Positions 1 through 12,379 of a DNA stretch of 64,000 nt are shown in pieces. This DNA is from Aldrovandia affinis (taxonomy: Eukaryota > Chordata > Actinopteri > Notacanthiformes > Halosauridae). Where the stretch lies: NCBI GenBank assembly GCA_029706075.1, contig JAINUG010000382.1, positions 450,531 through 514,530 on the forward strand. Reading direction: 5' to 3'. Positions within the stretch are counted from its first letter, which is position 1, and each line of letters starts with the position of its first letter. A model generated the notes under the pieces. The model saw nothing but the letters and a program-made list of their open reading frames with translations. It ran no database searches and was not told where the DNA came from. The position numbers and the translations under genes are program-made.

Positions 1-539
1 ACATTTCTGCAGTAATAAATTAGGATCCAATAGGCACCAGTCATGAGACCTTGCACAATTTGATGTGAATGGATGTTTATCCTGGAAAATTCCACCCAGT
101 GACTTTATAATGTTTAACTACATTTCATTTAAAAAGGTCCAGGGTTTGATTAGCTTTTTATTAATCTGTTAGAGAGTACAGAGTACATTTACCAACAATG
201 CTGTGTTTGCACATGGTATTGTATTTTGGATTAAGTAAAAAAATGCTTGCACTCTACTACGTTGCTAGTTATTTGATGTTTAAAAAAAAACACATTTCAA
301 GATAACATTATGCATTACAATATATGTAAATCTTTGCTTTTCAAATCACCTTTAGTAATCTAAAGCCTAATTGTCTAATTAATGCCAGTATTTGATCCTC
401 TTAAACTTGTATTAATCCAAAATAAATCCCAAGAATTAATTAACTGCCCCTGAATGAAGTTTCATGACGCATCTTAATAATCTATGAAGCAGTGGCTGCA
501 ATTGAAGCAACAGAGCTAATTCATTGAGTCGGTGGCCCT

Positions 540-716
540 AGTCTTGACACCAGATGCTCAATCTCTGATAGATCGTCTGGATAATGTTCTTAACTTTTCT
601 GGCATAGGCTTCCTACAATCTGATTGGTGCCAGCAGATTTCTGATGGTGGATTTGATTGGTTCAGGTGTTTTGTCATTTCACGCACCCGCTCTGTTGTGG
701 GATTCCTCATAAGTAG
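540..716 (+). mobile_element. Possible degraded LINE reverse-transcriptase fragment
   Basis: The plus-strand translation has the spacing of a non-LTR reverse-transcriptase segment: LIDRLDNVLNFSGIG, a diverged stretch, then FDWFRCFV. This resembles the 'LIDRL..V.GLSG..L.WF.SYL' block of L2/Rex-type LINEs. No upstream or downstream domain is recognisable, and the short frame could be chance. Confidence 0.3.
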
Positions 717-1107
717 TACTTAAAAAGAGTTATAATATATTGGACTGGGAATTAGTCAGGCTCATTGTTAGCTTGACAAGTGAGGCTATTATGAACCTAA
801 GCCAGAACTCAAAGACTTAATTGATGAATTTCTGACATCTCAATTTGAAAGGCCCTGCATTGTGTCTCCTTGTTTCCATTACAGTGAATGCCATGCTGTT
901 CCCTGCAGCTATTTCTTTTTGTTATTTTTACCACCTCCATGTTTTACAAGGGAAGTGTCTTCCCGCCCGTCTGTGAATGCAACCACACTGTGTGAATAGT
1001 AGTGAATAGTGTGAGTGTCTGAATAGTATTTCCATATAATTCATTTTTCTAAGCATTTCTTCATGAGAAAATAAGGTATCCCTAACTGCCCCCCCACCCC
1101 CAAAAAA

Positions 1108-1132
1108 ACACACACACACACACACACACACA
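1108..1132. repeat. (CA)n microsatellite
   Basis: About 12 uninterrupted AC dinucleotides following an A-run, with a C-run just upstream (1088-1101). Confidence 0.95.
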
Positions 1133-1904
1133 ATGAAAACATAAAAAAGTCCAAGGCTGCCCCGTGAACTGATTATGAAGATACCATTGTCTAAGCCCCT
1201 TCAATGTCCAGTCTATTAAAATGTCACCTTCTTCTATGAGTTGAGCCAGGCTTTCCTTATCACAGTCCTTCAGGAAGTCTGATACGGCTGACTGCTCGCG
1301 GCATGAGGCGTGGCTCGGGCTATCTCTACTCTGCCGACGGGAGGGGGGTGGGGGGGTCTGAGCTCTTCCTCTGATGGTTAGAATCACTCACGGACGAGGC
1401 AATGGCAGAGTGAGATTGCTTTTGGGAGCCCATTTTTTTTCTTCATTGTAATTTTGAGTTAATAAAAGCGTAAGACCGCAAGAGCTGTAAAAGCTATCAC
1501 CTTCGCGCAACGTTTCCGTATTGAAGGGGAGCAATGACAAAGATAGCTCACCTGAAACAGCCATCGGGGTAATCAACACTCATGGCAGGCAAAGTGCACA
1601 TTAAACCTTGCCAGAGATGTCGCAGGTATGTATGCTCCTAGGTACATACAAATAAATGGGGCCAAACAGTGTATGAACCAGGTAATACGTATACTTTAAA
1701 CGTTGTTTTGGCAGTGGTGTTCAGGGTTGGGGTTAGGGATAGAGGTCGGAAAACCAACATTTATATTAGGGGATGTGGAACATTAGGCTACATCACAGAA
1801 CGACATTAAAAATGGTGTGCGCCCGTTGGGCGATTGCTCTCCTGTAGTACTGTGTGGCCTATAGTGTTCAAAACAGTCACTGGATCATTGGAGTAGTGCA
1901 CATA

Positions 1905-2180
1905 CAGTGGGTATAAAAAGTATTCAACCCCATTTTTCACATTTAATTTTTTTATTTCATGCATTTCTCGCCATCGATCAGTACAAAATACTCTATTAAG
2001 TCAAATTAAAAAAACAACTGTAAAGCTTTTTCATAATTAATTGCAAATAAAAAAATGACAATAATTGATTGCATAAGTATTCACCCCTTTTTCTAAGACA
2101 CACCTAAATAAACTCTGGTACAATCAATTGTCTTCAGAGGTCACATCATTATTTGGCATTTGTTGGTCACACACATTTAT
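1905..2180 (+). mobile_element. Solo end of a Tc1-like transposon
   Basis: Begins CAGTGGGTATAAAAAGTATT directly after a TA dinucleotide (1903-1904), the typical Tc1/mariner start and target site. It continues with a subterminal stretch repeating the 'aagtattcacccc' phrase at about 2077. I see no matching right end or transposase, so this looks like a truncated copy within the gabrb1 intron. Confidence 0.65.
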
Positions 2181-2810
2181 TTTTGCAGCTACCTGTACTT
2201 AATATAAAGTGATTCCATATTCGGTACCAAGTCTCTGACTACTCTGTCTGTTGTGCACTATCTGATGATAATTCACATCTGGGAAAGCATACTAATGACA
2301 GCATTGAAGGGTATGTTGTGATAGTCCAGACTTTGAACAAAGTGGATGTGCAACTCTTCTACTTGATTAAACATCTCTCCTGTGTAAAGCCCACTCCGGC
2401 CTCTCACAGAACCTCTCTAGCTCTCCCAGCATTCCCAGCATGACAGTCAGTCGTAAATGACGGCACTGTTAACGGGAGGATATTGGGTGAAAGTCATAAT
2501 AAATAATCTCCCATTTCTCCGTGTTTGCTGTCAGCAGGATTTCCAGCAGGGCTCAGTCAGGTATAGGAAATTATTTTCAGTGCCAGCACTCCCACATTGC
2601 ACCCCCCACCCCTCCCCATTGAATGAGTCAATCCCACAATCCCCTGTACTCTGTCCTGTTGGCACACAGAACACGTAGCTTGTTTTGGAAGGTCACCAGG
2701 TTTTTTCAGCAGATGCCTGGAAGCAGCTTAGTCACGTGGGGTGGCACATGCTGATGACTTGGCTCCAATTGGCTCTCACATGCCCACCCCCTGTTTCCCC
2801 CTCCAATCAG

Positions 2811-3061
2811 GGATCACAACTGTCCTCACCATGACTACCATCAGCACTCACCTGCGAGAGACCCTGCCCAAGATCCCGTATGTGAAAGCCATCGACATCT
2901 ATCTGATGGGCTGCTTCTTCTTCGTCTTCCTGGCGCTGTTGGAGTATGCCTTTGTCAACTACATCTTCTTTGGGCGGGGTCCTCACCTCCAGAAGAAAGA
3001 GGCGGACAAGGCTGCCAAAATAAACAACGAGAAGAGCAGGGTAGAGACTAACAGGGTTCAG
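2811..3061 (+). CDS. gabrb1: GABA-A receptor beta subunit, penultimate coding exon (end of M2, M3, start of M3-M4 loop)
   Basis: Encodes part of a pentameric GABA-gated chloride channel subunit of the plasma membrane. The exon opens with two bases completing a Gly codon (ag|GG acceptor). It then reads the second half of the M2 pore helix ([11 protein letters not shown]), the M2-M3 linker ([15 protein letters not shown]), M3 ([20 protein letters not shown]) and the start of the cytoplasmic loop (YIFFGRGP, then a charged stretch ending NRVQ). It closes on cag|gtaggg in phase 0. The M2 residue that is Ser in beta-1 and Asn in beta-2/3 (the etomidate/loreclezole site) is Ser here (codon 2843-2845). 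That, with the next exon's resemblance, supports beta-1 over beta-2/3; a fish beta-4 is not fully excluded. The open frame continues upstream to 2741 and downstream to 3097, but those parts are intronic. Confidence 0.93.
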
Positions 3062-5090
3062 GTAGGGGTATGTTTTTCTCTTCTTTTTTTACCCTGAATG
3101 TAACTTTTTTACTTGTTTTGACTATCAAAGTGATGGCATGACACCCAAGGCTGTTTATTCAGATTGAAACAACTGCAGGGTCGCTTGAGCCTTCCTGTGG
3201 GCCATTTTTCTTCCCCCCCCCTCCATCTTCATCTTAATAGTTCATATCAGAAGCCTCAGATCTCTTTTTACTTCAGCGAGCCGATTAATCTTTTTTTTTT
3301 TTTTTATAGTGAGTGACACAGCGACGCTGTATGTAGCCGTTAGTGTCTCGGTGTGAAGGTTATGGACGAATACTTGTATCCTCTCTCCGCATCTGCTGAA
3401 ACAGAATGCAAATTAAATCTGTGTTGCTCTTTAGCTCAGTGCTCATTTCCATGTAGACATCTGGAAATAAAAGGTTGCAAATACGTCAAGCCTCAACCTC
3501 GAGATATAAAAAACAAGAAAACCTATTTGTTAGAGAAAGTAGTGGAGAAATCTAGTCGAAATACCAAGCAGTATTGTACTGCTGTAAGGCATGAAGTATC
3601 AATTGAATCCTGGCGAATGATCAGGCCAGCACTTATTGTTATATGACTTGACATTAATTACATGGAATTACTGTGAAACCCTATGTTATTATCTTAACGC
3701 TACGCTAAACTAAGTAGAGTCAGCTGTACAGCCGAGCCAGTGGAAAATATCCTAAATTTAATGTGCTATGCTATTAACTCTTCCAATAAATAAGGAAACT
3801 ATCTAGCACATCGGGTGGTATTTAGAAAATACAGAAGTAACATTTACTAGTGCATTTAATACCACTTTTCAGCTCTGTTTCTCATTTGGGATTTTTTAAA
3901 ATCGCGACACTTGAATCGCGAGGACACTTCTGGACTACAACACGCACTCTAATTCCCCTGAAAACAGCAGAGAGCACCTTACCCCCAAATGGCCCATACA
4001 TGGAAACTCTTCATTGTGTACCTTATAAACCAACTGGCCCATACACATATGCACCTCAATTTGAGTGATATCAGCAGAGATTTCTGAGACTCTGGCTATG
4101 GGTGACAGACACAACCCCTCTTGGCCCACAGTCATCAGTCAGGTGGAATTCGCACCCGAAGACTTTGACTGCATTTAGAGTCGACCTTCCGGTGTCTGTG
4201 TCACTATTGAGGCCTCCCGCCGGACATTTTTCACCTTCACCGAGATGATGTTTACGCCAGGAGACATTCAGATTTCCTGCTTGCCGGTGTAGAGCAGATG
4301 CGGAGGGGACGCCTCCTGTGGAGGGTCTTGGTAGAACTACCACCTTCACAGGAGGTATTAGTGCCTTGATCAACTCGCAGCCGTTTGCCGGCGCAGGTGT
4401 CAGAGTACTTAATAAGCTTACAGGTTCTGCGTTTTTAATAAATTGCGCGGCCACACATTGAGGCAGCTTATGAAGGCGTGCTTAATCGCGTTCTACATAG
4501 TTCGCTCTTCCAAAACATGCGCGTTAATAATGACTCTCTCATACTCTTATACTGTCCCTTGATAGTGAGAGAATATTTTGAAAGCAGTACAGCTGTCAAC
4601 ATGCAATGCAGTTGGCCTTCTATGAAGGAAGGTGTGTCTACTCGATCATCTTTGCGAAAAAGAAGGCTCGCGCCTCCCAATCTTGTGATTGTTTCAGCAC
4701 GAGATGACAGCTATCACACTGGGCATTAGACATGTTTAGTTCTCCTTCGTATGACCAGCTGTCATCTACTTAATAGGTTCCCTCTGTTTTGTATATTAAA
4801 ACATCGGAAGTGAAAAAGGATTTTTCAATCGGCTTTGTAAGGGTAACAGGAAATGGTGTGCCCTTGTCATCGGACAGAAGCAACAAATAAATACCTTTAA
4901 ATGGACGCGTGAACTTAAGCTTCACAAGTGTGATGCAGTCTTATACTGTAGATGTTCTTTGTTTCCTTTACATTTACATCCAAGCATATTCTTCCTTCCA
5001 TCAATTCAATCTTGCCTCTATGAATCATCATGTAGTGCACTCTATAACTGCATTGTTTACCAAGACCGTTTGACCACTTATAAAGGGTAT

Positions 5091-5235
5091 ACATGCCATT
5101 TAGCAGATGCTTTTATCCAAAGCAGCTTATAGTAGTGAATGCACACATTTTTCAGTATATGTGGTCCCAATGGGAATTGAACCCACAACCTAAGCATTGT
5201 CAATGACATTTTATACCTGCTGAGCCACACAGAAT
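5091..5235 (-). mobile_element. tRNA-derived SINE with L2-type tail
   Basis: Read on the minus strand: a tRNA-like head with an A-box-like TGGCTCAGCAGG and a B-box GGTTCAATTCC, a short body, then the tail 'gctttggataaaagcatctgctaaatgg'-like sequence (at 5095-5125 on the plus strand). The same tail ends the L2 LINE at 39405-40083, as expected of a SINE mobilised by that LINE. A close relative lies at 31385-31525. Confidence 0.7.
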
Positions 5236-5414
5236 CAGAAGTCAATTCAGAAGCCAAGAAAGATATCCTCTGTGTGCTCCTTTGATTGCAAACAACAGAG
5301 CCCACAATAACACTTCTGAGCTGGCTCCAAAAAGATGTTTCTGGAAGTTGAAAGTGTCATGTGACATAGATCGGACAGGACCATTTTTGGCCTCTCAATG
5401 TGATCTATTACAGG

Positions 5415-5416
<2 letters not shown>

Positions 5417-5469
<53 letters not shown>
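5417..5469. repeat. (TAA)n microsatellite
   Basis: About 17 trinucleotide units without interruption. Confidence 0.95.
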
Positions 5470-5470
<1 letters not shown>

Positions 5471-6354
5471 ATTTTATTCATAAATCACTTTAAAATCCCA
5501 AAGTGCTGTACAATGATAAATCTCAGGTATGTTCCACTCATTGAAGTACCTTTCATTGTCCTGTAGGGCCCCCACATACACACAGGGTATAGGGTATAGG
5601 TATATTGTCATAGGCAAAAAAGAAAAAGAAAACAGAATGAACAAAACAGCCACATAATAAATTGTCGGTCTGTACATTTATCAAATGTAGAACAGAAGGA
5701 GTCACTGAATGCTTTCTATTCAATAATGTTGCTTTCACTCCCAATGGGTTTCAGCCATATACAACACACAAGGTACTATTTCCTCAACAGATGGGCTAGC
5801 AAGCAATGCTTTCTTCAACTATTTATGTAGCTATGTTTCTTTTTGTTGGTAGTTGACCTCCAAGTAGGCTTTAGTGATGTAGCATCCAGAGAAAGAGTGA
5901 ATGGGCCAATTAAGCAGTTTTGCTGTTGCTTCTTTGAATATGGGACACAGCAACATACCAATACCCATTGAATCACAATAATATGTTTAGAAATATTCAA
6001 TTAAAGAGTGTACTCATCTCTCATTGAGCAGATCGCTGATGGTGGGTAAAGGGAAACATGTTGAGGAGAAAAGAGGGTGGGTTCAAATGCTGAGAATGAA
6101 TCTGGAGACAAATCCACGCACCAACACCTACTGGACACAATGAGGTGTACACAGGGGATGGGTGGGTGCATGATCCATGCAGACGTTCATGTTTCTCATT
6201 GGCTTAGAACGTTCTGTTCGGTGATAGGTGTTACTATGGCAACATAAAGCACAGCTTTAAGGCCGGACGAGTTTCCATTAGCCTAATGGCGTGTGACTGA
6301 TAATTCCTTTCTTTTTCTTTCCAATCAACCCCATCTACCCCCTGCCCCGAACAG

Positions 6355-6705
6355 GTTGACGCCCATGGCAACATCCTCCTCACCAACCTGGAGATCCGGA
6401 ATGAGATGGGCGGCGCGGAGGTGCTGACAGGCCTCGGAGACCCTCGGACGACCATGTTCTCCTACGACAGCGCCAGCATCCAGTACCGAAGGCCCATAGG
6501 AAGCCGGGGGGACCCGTACGGCCGGCCCCCCCTCGACAGGAGCACAGACCACCAGAAGGGCCGTCTACGGAGGAGGGCCACCCAGCTGAAGGTCAAGATC
6601 CCCAACCTGACCGATGTGAACGCGGTCGACAAGTGGTCCCGCGTCATCTTCCCCATCGCCTTTACCTTCTTCAACCTGGTCTACTGGCTTTACTACGTCC
6701 ACTAA
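6355..6705 (+). CDS. gabrb1: GABA-A receptor beta subunit, last coding exon (M3-M4 loop, M4, stop)
   Basis: Phase-0 exon starting [18 protein letters not shown] and ending in TAA at 6703-6705, 116 residues. It holds most of the large cytoplasmic loop, including [12 protein letters not shown] and the basic [13 protein letters not shown] segment preceding M4. M4 follows ([19 protein letters not shown]) and the C-terminus is WLYYVH. From family knowledge, beta-1 has closely similar [12 protein letters not shown] and YYVH signatures, whereas beta-2 and beta-3 end in YYVN and differ in the loop. GC content rises in this exon relative to the flanking intron. With 2811-3061 this is the 3' part of the coding sequence; upstream exons are outside the window. 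Confidence 0.94.
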   Translation, partial: VDAHGNILLTNLEIRNEMGGAEVLTGLGDPRTTMFSYDSASIQYRRPIGSRGDPYGRPPLDRSTDHQKGRLRRRATQLKVKIPNLTDVNAVDKWSRVIFPIAFTFFNLVYWLYYVH

Positions 6706-7250
6706 TTCCTTCACTGCAGTCGATTCCTCCCTTTTTTTCTTTTTTTTCTCTGAAGGGCCATAGTGCAATGAAAAGGTATAGTGCAACTACAAAAGATGAG
6801 AAGGTCACAGAGACATCATGGAAATGAGGTGATGAAAGTTAGTATGTGGAATTCATTTTCCTGAACGTGACATGTACAGTACGAGATTTTTAAAGACATG
6901 TGGACAGAAAAAAAGGGGCTAAACAAGTACTTTTTCCTTGTCCAAGGTCCTTCTATTTGAAATGGAGTAAAGTCATGAAGATTCAAAATACACATGGACT
7001 TTACACTACAAATTTGTGCCAAATCTAACTATGGTACAGTTATTTAAATTAATACGTTACGCTGTCCTGTATCTTAGAACCATAGCAGCTTCTCATATTC
7101 TGCATGCAAAGAACACGCCACTTTTTTGATTGTCTTAAATAAGGGCAGACAAAGTGAATGACACAGATGAATGTTTTTTTTTCTGGTGTTCCATGATAAA
7201 GCCAGGCCCAGCTCTTGAAAGCCTTATTCAAAAATGTATATGTATATATA
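6706..7250 (+). other. Proximal 3' UTR of the GABA-A receptor beta gene
   Basis: Sequence directly after the stop codon; no ORF or repeat recognised. I see no AATAAA between the stop and the Tc1 insertion at 7251. The first two AATAAA hexamers (7386-7391 and 7397-7402) lie inside that transposon. The UTR extent is unknown. Confidence 0.5.
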
Positions 7251-7872
7251 CAGTGTCCCTTAAAAGTCTACACCCTGTCTCAAAAATGTCACCTTTTCTT
7301 GCCTTGCAGCCTGAAATTTATCAGATTTTTCCGCCTTTATTTCCACATTTTACCCTACAACTTACAACATTATACAACATTAATTAATAAATGTTAAATA
7401 AAACTAGAATTACTTGGATTGATAAGTCTACATCTCGCTTATCATGCCAATTGTAATCTAGTTTAGGGGTGACCAATCACCTTCCGATCACATACCAAGC
7501 TAATTGGCCTCCACCTGTGTTCAACTGTAGTGATTCTGATTACTTCAGAATAAAATCAGCTGTTCCTAGAGGATTCCACTGCTGAGTAGTGCATTTCAGA
7601 GTAAAGAATCCACCATGAGCAACAAGGAGTTTTCAAAAAAGCTTCTTTCCAGTTTACAATTGGTATGATAAGCGAGGTGTAGACTTATCAATCCAAGTTA
7701 TTGTCATTATTGTTAATGTTCAGAAATATTGATCTTTGTTTTTTCTCTTGGAAGCTGTAGGGTAAAATGTGTAAATAAAGGCGGAACAAGTCTGATTTTA
7801 TGTTTTAATTTCAGGCTGTAAGGCAACAAAAGGTGACATTTTTTAGACGGAGTGCAGACATTAGGGGCACTG
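7251..7872. mobile_element. Tc1-like transposon, internally deleted, with long inverted repeats
   Basis: Starts CAGTGTCCCTTAAAAGTCTA after TA (7249-7250) and ends in the inverted counterpart, followed by TA (7873-7874). Terminal and subterminal inverted repeats extend about 200 bp: the outer 'gtcaccttt..ttgcctt.cagcctgaaatt' and the inner 'acttggattgataagtctac' block (7410-7454) recur in reverse at 7656-7697. This matches the long IR/DR class of fish Tc1 elements. About 200 bp of the centre remains and no transposase frame survives. Confidence 0.85.
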
Positions 7873-8478
7873 TATATACACAGTAATTATGAATATGATA
7901 AAAGATTATATCCAGAGTATGATAAATGCATATTTTAATATATATTTAAATATACTTCAAATATTACAAAAGATATTAATTATTTTCACTTTCATGTATG
8001 CAATTCTATATATTGCAAATTGTATTTTACTATATATGTAATTTAGCAATATATTCCACAATGTATGCAAAAGTGAAAGTGGTAATAATTTCTATATTTT
8101 ATAATATGTTTAGTATATCTTGACATTTATTTAAAGATTCAATAAATTTTTCTTGGTAATACACTTACTTTTTGAGGGCACCCAGTCTGATACAGAACTA
8201 AGTTGCATGTTTATATTTCATATGTGATGTGATAAAGTGTAGCTTCACCTTTGTGTCTACATCAGGTACATGTATGCAAATATGTTTTGCATAACAGTCC
8301 TAAGACTTAAAGACTCTAAGAAATATTGGTAGTTCATCTTTTTAAGATCCAATTTCCCTTTTGTATAATTTAGAATTATCTTTAAACACATCTAATTGGG
8401 CATTGAAGTCAAGTGAAGGTTTCTGGGAAATATAGTCATTAACTACTTGAAAATAAACCCCAGGGAAAATGTTTATGT
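7873..8478. other. AT-rich intergenic or UTR sequence, nothing recognised
   Basis: Very AT-rich with many TATA and TTTA stretches. No ORF, RNA or clear repeat. Confidence 0.6.
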
Positions 8479-8683
8479 CAGGGGTCACAAATCTTATCCA
8501 GGAAGGCCTGGTGGGGGTCCAGGCTTTTGTTCTAGCCTAGTACTAAATCACCTGATTCAACTAATCAACAAATCATGGTCTTCAATCAAGAAGTATTTTA
8601 GTTCTGGGTTTGAACGGATTCAACACCCAGTCCCACACCGGTCCCACACCGGTTCTTCTCAGAGGAGATTGGTGACCCCCCTG
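8479..8683. mobile_element. Short hAT-like MITE
   Basis: A 205-bp unit with imperfect terminal inverted repeats: CAGGGGTCACAAATCT on the left and, in reverse complement, CAGGGGGGTCACCAATCT on the right. Flanking octamers gtttatgt (8471-8478) and gtttaatt (8684-8691) agree at 6 of 8 positions, fitting a decayed 8-bp hAT target duplication. A tandem 'gtcccacaccggt' doublet lies at 8629-8652. Confidence 0.6.
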
Positions 8684-8762
8684 GTTTAATTGCATGCGTA
8701 AAGCACACATCATCTTAGGGGCTTTTCAAGTGACATTCACAAGGTGAAATGGTTTCTGACTT

Positions 8763-8860
8763 GAGGGCCGTAGGGCAATCACTTATTTATCCTTGAGCAA
8801 AACACTTTACCTGAATTACTTCAGTAACTACTCAGCTGTATATATGGAGAAAATGTGAAA
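8763..8860 (+). mobile_element. Fragment of the tRNA-SINE body
   Basis: The stretch 'ttgagcaaaacactttacctgaattacttcagtaa..cagctgtat' follows the body of the SINE at 26310-26522 ('ccttgagcaaggtacttaacctggattgcttcagtaaa..cagctgtat' on its minus strand). Head and tail are missing. Confidence 0.5.
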
Positions 8861-10552
8861 AAGAGAGCTATGTGCATTGCCATTGATGTGAGAATCTGTT
8901 TAACAAATAATGATGTAGAAATAGTAGTTATTCTAATAGTAGTTATACTAGGCTGCTGCATGTCCAACCTTACAATTTCCTTGGATTTCATTTTCAACCC
9001 TAGGTGCCTTTTAAATTAGTTTAGTTGTTGATCTCCATTCCCCCCCCAAAAATGTAGAGATTAGCAAACGTTCATTGCAGGGTGGTTTCACGCCATGGCA
9101 ATGCCATGATTTCCAACTGTTATAGAATTTATACAAAATGAAATATTGTTAGGAATCAATTGTTCTTAAAAAAACCCAGTGTGAAATGAATACCATTTAT
9201 TACAGTGCTTACATAGGTCATTTTCCTTCTGGTTAGTCAGATACCAGATCACTATGAACCGTAAGTAAAAAAATTAACCCTTTCAACGCACGTTGTACAC
9301 CTCTCAAATGAAGGTCCCCCGTCCCCCACCCAACACTAAATAGCGATGGAAGATCCCACAAATATTTACGCCCGTGGCTGGACTGCTTCCAATGGAAGAT
9401 TACTCCTGTCTGTTTGTTGACATCAGACTGTGCAGTGACTAAATCGGGATCATCATTACAGATCATCCGCTGTATTTGGAACTCTGTTATCGATGAAACG
9501 TGTTTAATTCCAGTATGTCATGACTGGGGGGCAAATGGAGTACATGCTGAGAGCATTCCTAGCATGGGGGACAACAGACGGAGGAAAAGACTGCAGTTTG
9601 GTTCCTGGGTTAACAGTAAGACTGACAGGGCTATAATTGCTTACTTAAGAGGGAGTGTGTTTTTAGACCCTGGAGAACAACAGTAACTCAGTATTAGATA
9701 AGTAATTTACATTCCCTTTGTCATGTTTACAAGGTCAGGACAGAATTCCATTTTTTGCCTTTCAAAATAATTTTTTCCCCCCCAATATACGCTTTACATA
9801 CATACCATTTTAATGCATGTTGTTCCCCCGTCTTAGAAAAGTCAAGAAAACAAAACAATTCTCTCCAGCAATGCACCTTGAAAGACAAAATCGTGTTTAA
9901 GGCGATCGGGAGCCCAAAAAAAAAAATCATTTTGCAATTGATTGTGTTTGATATTTGACACAGCCTTAAGAAACCCAAATCAGACACTAAAATTTAGTTT
10001 TGAGTTGAACTGCAGATCTCAATCAGACGACGAAGCAGAGCGCAGAATAGAAAAAAGCAAACAGTGCTGCGCTCATCTGCAAAACAATTGCTACCCTTGC
10101 AACATTTTTATAACGACTAATGAACTTGTGCAGCAGCAAGCTGGTATTCTCATGCACGTTGAAAGCACGTCACTCCCAAGGTAAAATATGGAGACGGAAA
10201 GCTGATTTGGGGAGATAGGCTTTAAAACAAATGGCTGCGTTTGAAATCTTCAAAAAGGCCGCTCCGAGCCTAGGAGACGTGGTTACAGAGGGACCTGGAT
10301 CCCAAGAAAATTGAATGTGTGCGCCCAAGGGACCGCAATCCTCTACAGCAGTTGGTTTCTCTTCCTTTTAAGATGCTGTACTTTCTAAGTAATTTAATTT
10401 AAAACACACACACACCTTCCAAAAGTAGATCTCTATCTTATCTGCCGAATCAGAACCTATCTGCTCTGCCCTGCTGTAGAATCCTCAGCTGACACGGGTT
10501 CTCATCCTGGATTTGAATGTTTGGAATCATACTGGTTGTCTTTCATAAATTA
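8861..10552. other. Intergenic sequence, nothing recognised
   Basis: No gene, RNA or repeat I can support. Short open frames on both strands here lack any family signature. Confidence 0.6.
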
Positions 10553-10605
10553 ATTAATTATTATGATTATGATTATGATTATTATTATTAGTGGTAGTAG
10601 CAGTG

Positions 10606-10672
<67 letters not shown>

Positions 10673-10700
10673 TAATTATAATAATTATAATAATAATAAA
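10553..10700. repeat. Compound microsatellite (GAT)n-(GTA)n-(ATA)n
   Basis: ATTATG repeats, then GTA/GTAGTG repeats (about 10590-10638), then about 11 ATA units with interruptions. The poly-Tyr frame on the minus strand is an artefact of this repeat. Confidence 0.95.
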
Positions 10701-12379
10701 CAATGTGAACAGTTGGATGTGTTTTAAGATAATAATATCTCAGATCTGAAACTGGTATTTTCTTCACTCCAAAAAACAATCCATATCGAATGACGTTTGT
10801 TTCCTATTAAATTAATTCAGTCTTTCCTTGACAGGCAGGATCCAATAGGGTCTTGTGGGACAAACGCACCATCAGGGTTTACCAGAAAAACAAACACAAC
10901 CAGAAGCACTGTTACTGGATACAGTAATAAACAGTGAGTTCCTTTTCTCATGGCCAAAAAGTGTGCCTTCTACCAATTACTTTCAAAATTTTCACAGGGT
11001 TTAAGCTTATAGCTACTGAGTAGAATTTCATCTAGTTGAAACTGGTACTTTTTAAAATAAATAAATATATACATTGATGCTGAATTTACGCACTATATTC
11101 ATTGGACATTCCAGAATTATGACGACAATCTGTAAATAGGTTGACAAAATTGTTTTTGCAAGTTTATTTTTCTTCCTTTTTATTGGTGTTGTTGATTAAC
11201 ATCTTTAAAAAAATGTACCCGAAGCCACAAATTATAGACCTTCCATAGAGCATGGCCTTTTTCTTTGCACTAGCCACAGTTTCAATATGTAATGAAAATT
11301 TCAGAAGGGTAAAAAAAATATTTCATCAAAGATTTTAAAGAACCAATGAGCTATTTCTTTAATTGTATAAATTGTGTTAATTCGCAGTAAAGTTACATGC
11401 ATATGCTTCTTCTTTGTGACTATATGCATGAACATTGATTGTGTAATCGTGCCTATGCATAGACTCATTTAAAAGTGCTAAGGCTTTGTTCAAAGGGGTT
11501 CAACTAGCTGACAGCACTTCTGAAGCCCATCAAAGCCAATGAAAGTGAATGAATGTACCACTGGCCTATATTGAATCGAAGTGCAATGCATTTTTTTATT
11601 TTTGAATTTGAGCCCCAATTGAATTAAAAGCAAATGTTCTGCTATTTCATTCTTAGAACTGTGGCTTGAATTCAATAAACGTTTGTCCTTAACTTTTTTC
11701 TCAATGCAAACATAGTTTGGCGAGTCAATTTTGGCAATTGCTCGCCAGACTGGGTTTGTGAAGAAAGACACTTCCATTTAATTGCGAGTCCAGGGGAAAA
11801 TGTTAATTGAATCAATACCTGGGGTTTATTGTCATTTTTAAATGATTGTTGAACTTATTATGAAGTGTAAAAAAAAGGCAAAAGCAAAAATGTGCTGAAG
11901 GTCTGCACTCAGTGTCTATGAATGAGTGCAAAGATCTGGACAGAGGCATCGCAGAATGTGACTTCAGGTAGAGCCACATCAGAGACCGCAGAGAAATGGT
12001 AACATTGGACAAACTCCCAACAAAACCCTACTTTTATTTTTATTTTTCAGTCATCCAGCACTACAAGCGTACTGTACATTTGCAGTGACTGTCCTGGTGA
12101 TACTTGAAGGTTATTGAGTTAGAAGAGGGCTTCACTTGTGCTTTTGAAGGGAAACCCCTTTGGAAACCAACCAAATCTTTCCATCTGATTATACCATACC
12201 ATCAACATACTTACAAATAAAATGTATTTTTGTTAAAAAAGAAAAAAAAATTGTTTGGTAAAAAGTGAAATACCTTGTATGCTCTTACTACTCAACCTTG
12301 GGGCTGGGGTTTCTGCCAACTTTGATTTGTGTCAGGGTCAATGTTCATTTGAAAGCTTAATGTTAAATCAAATCCGAAC
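10701..12379. other. Intergenic sequence, nothing recognised
   Basis: AT-rich, no supported feature. Confidence 0.6.

Larger units (their letters stand above)
1..2810 (+). other. Intron of the GABA-A receptor beta gene (upstream part)
   Basis: Non-coding sequence ending in a splice acceptor (pyrimidine-rich tract, then ag at 2809-2810). No exon is recognised inside. It contains a possible LINE scrap near 540, a CA microsatellite at 1108-1132 and a Tc1-like end at 1905-2180. That it is one intron is inferred from the acceptor and from the missing upstream exons, which should lie left of the window. Confidence 0.6.
3062..6354 (+). other. Last intron of the GABA-A receptor beta gene
   Basis: Bounded by a gtaggg donor at 3062 and an acceptor (ccctgccccgaacag) at 6354. 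Joining the exons keeps phase 0 (CAG|GTT). The 3.3-kb intron contains a minus-strand tRNA-SINE (5091-5235), a TAA microsatellite (5417-5469) and short T-runs. No other exon is seen. Confidence 0.88.

Noticed and set aside
10588-10779. Poly-tyrosine frame
   Set aside because: Translation of the AAT/GTA microsatellite.
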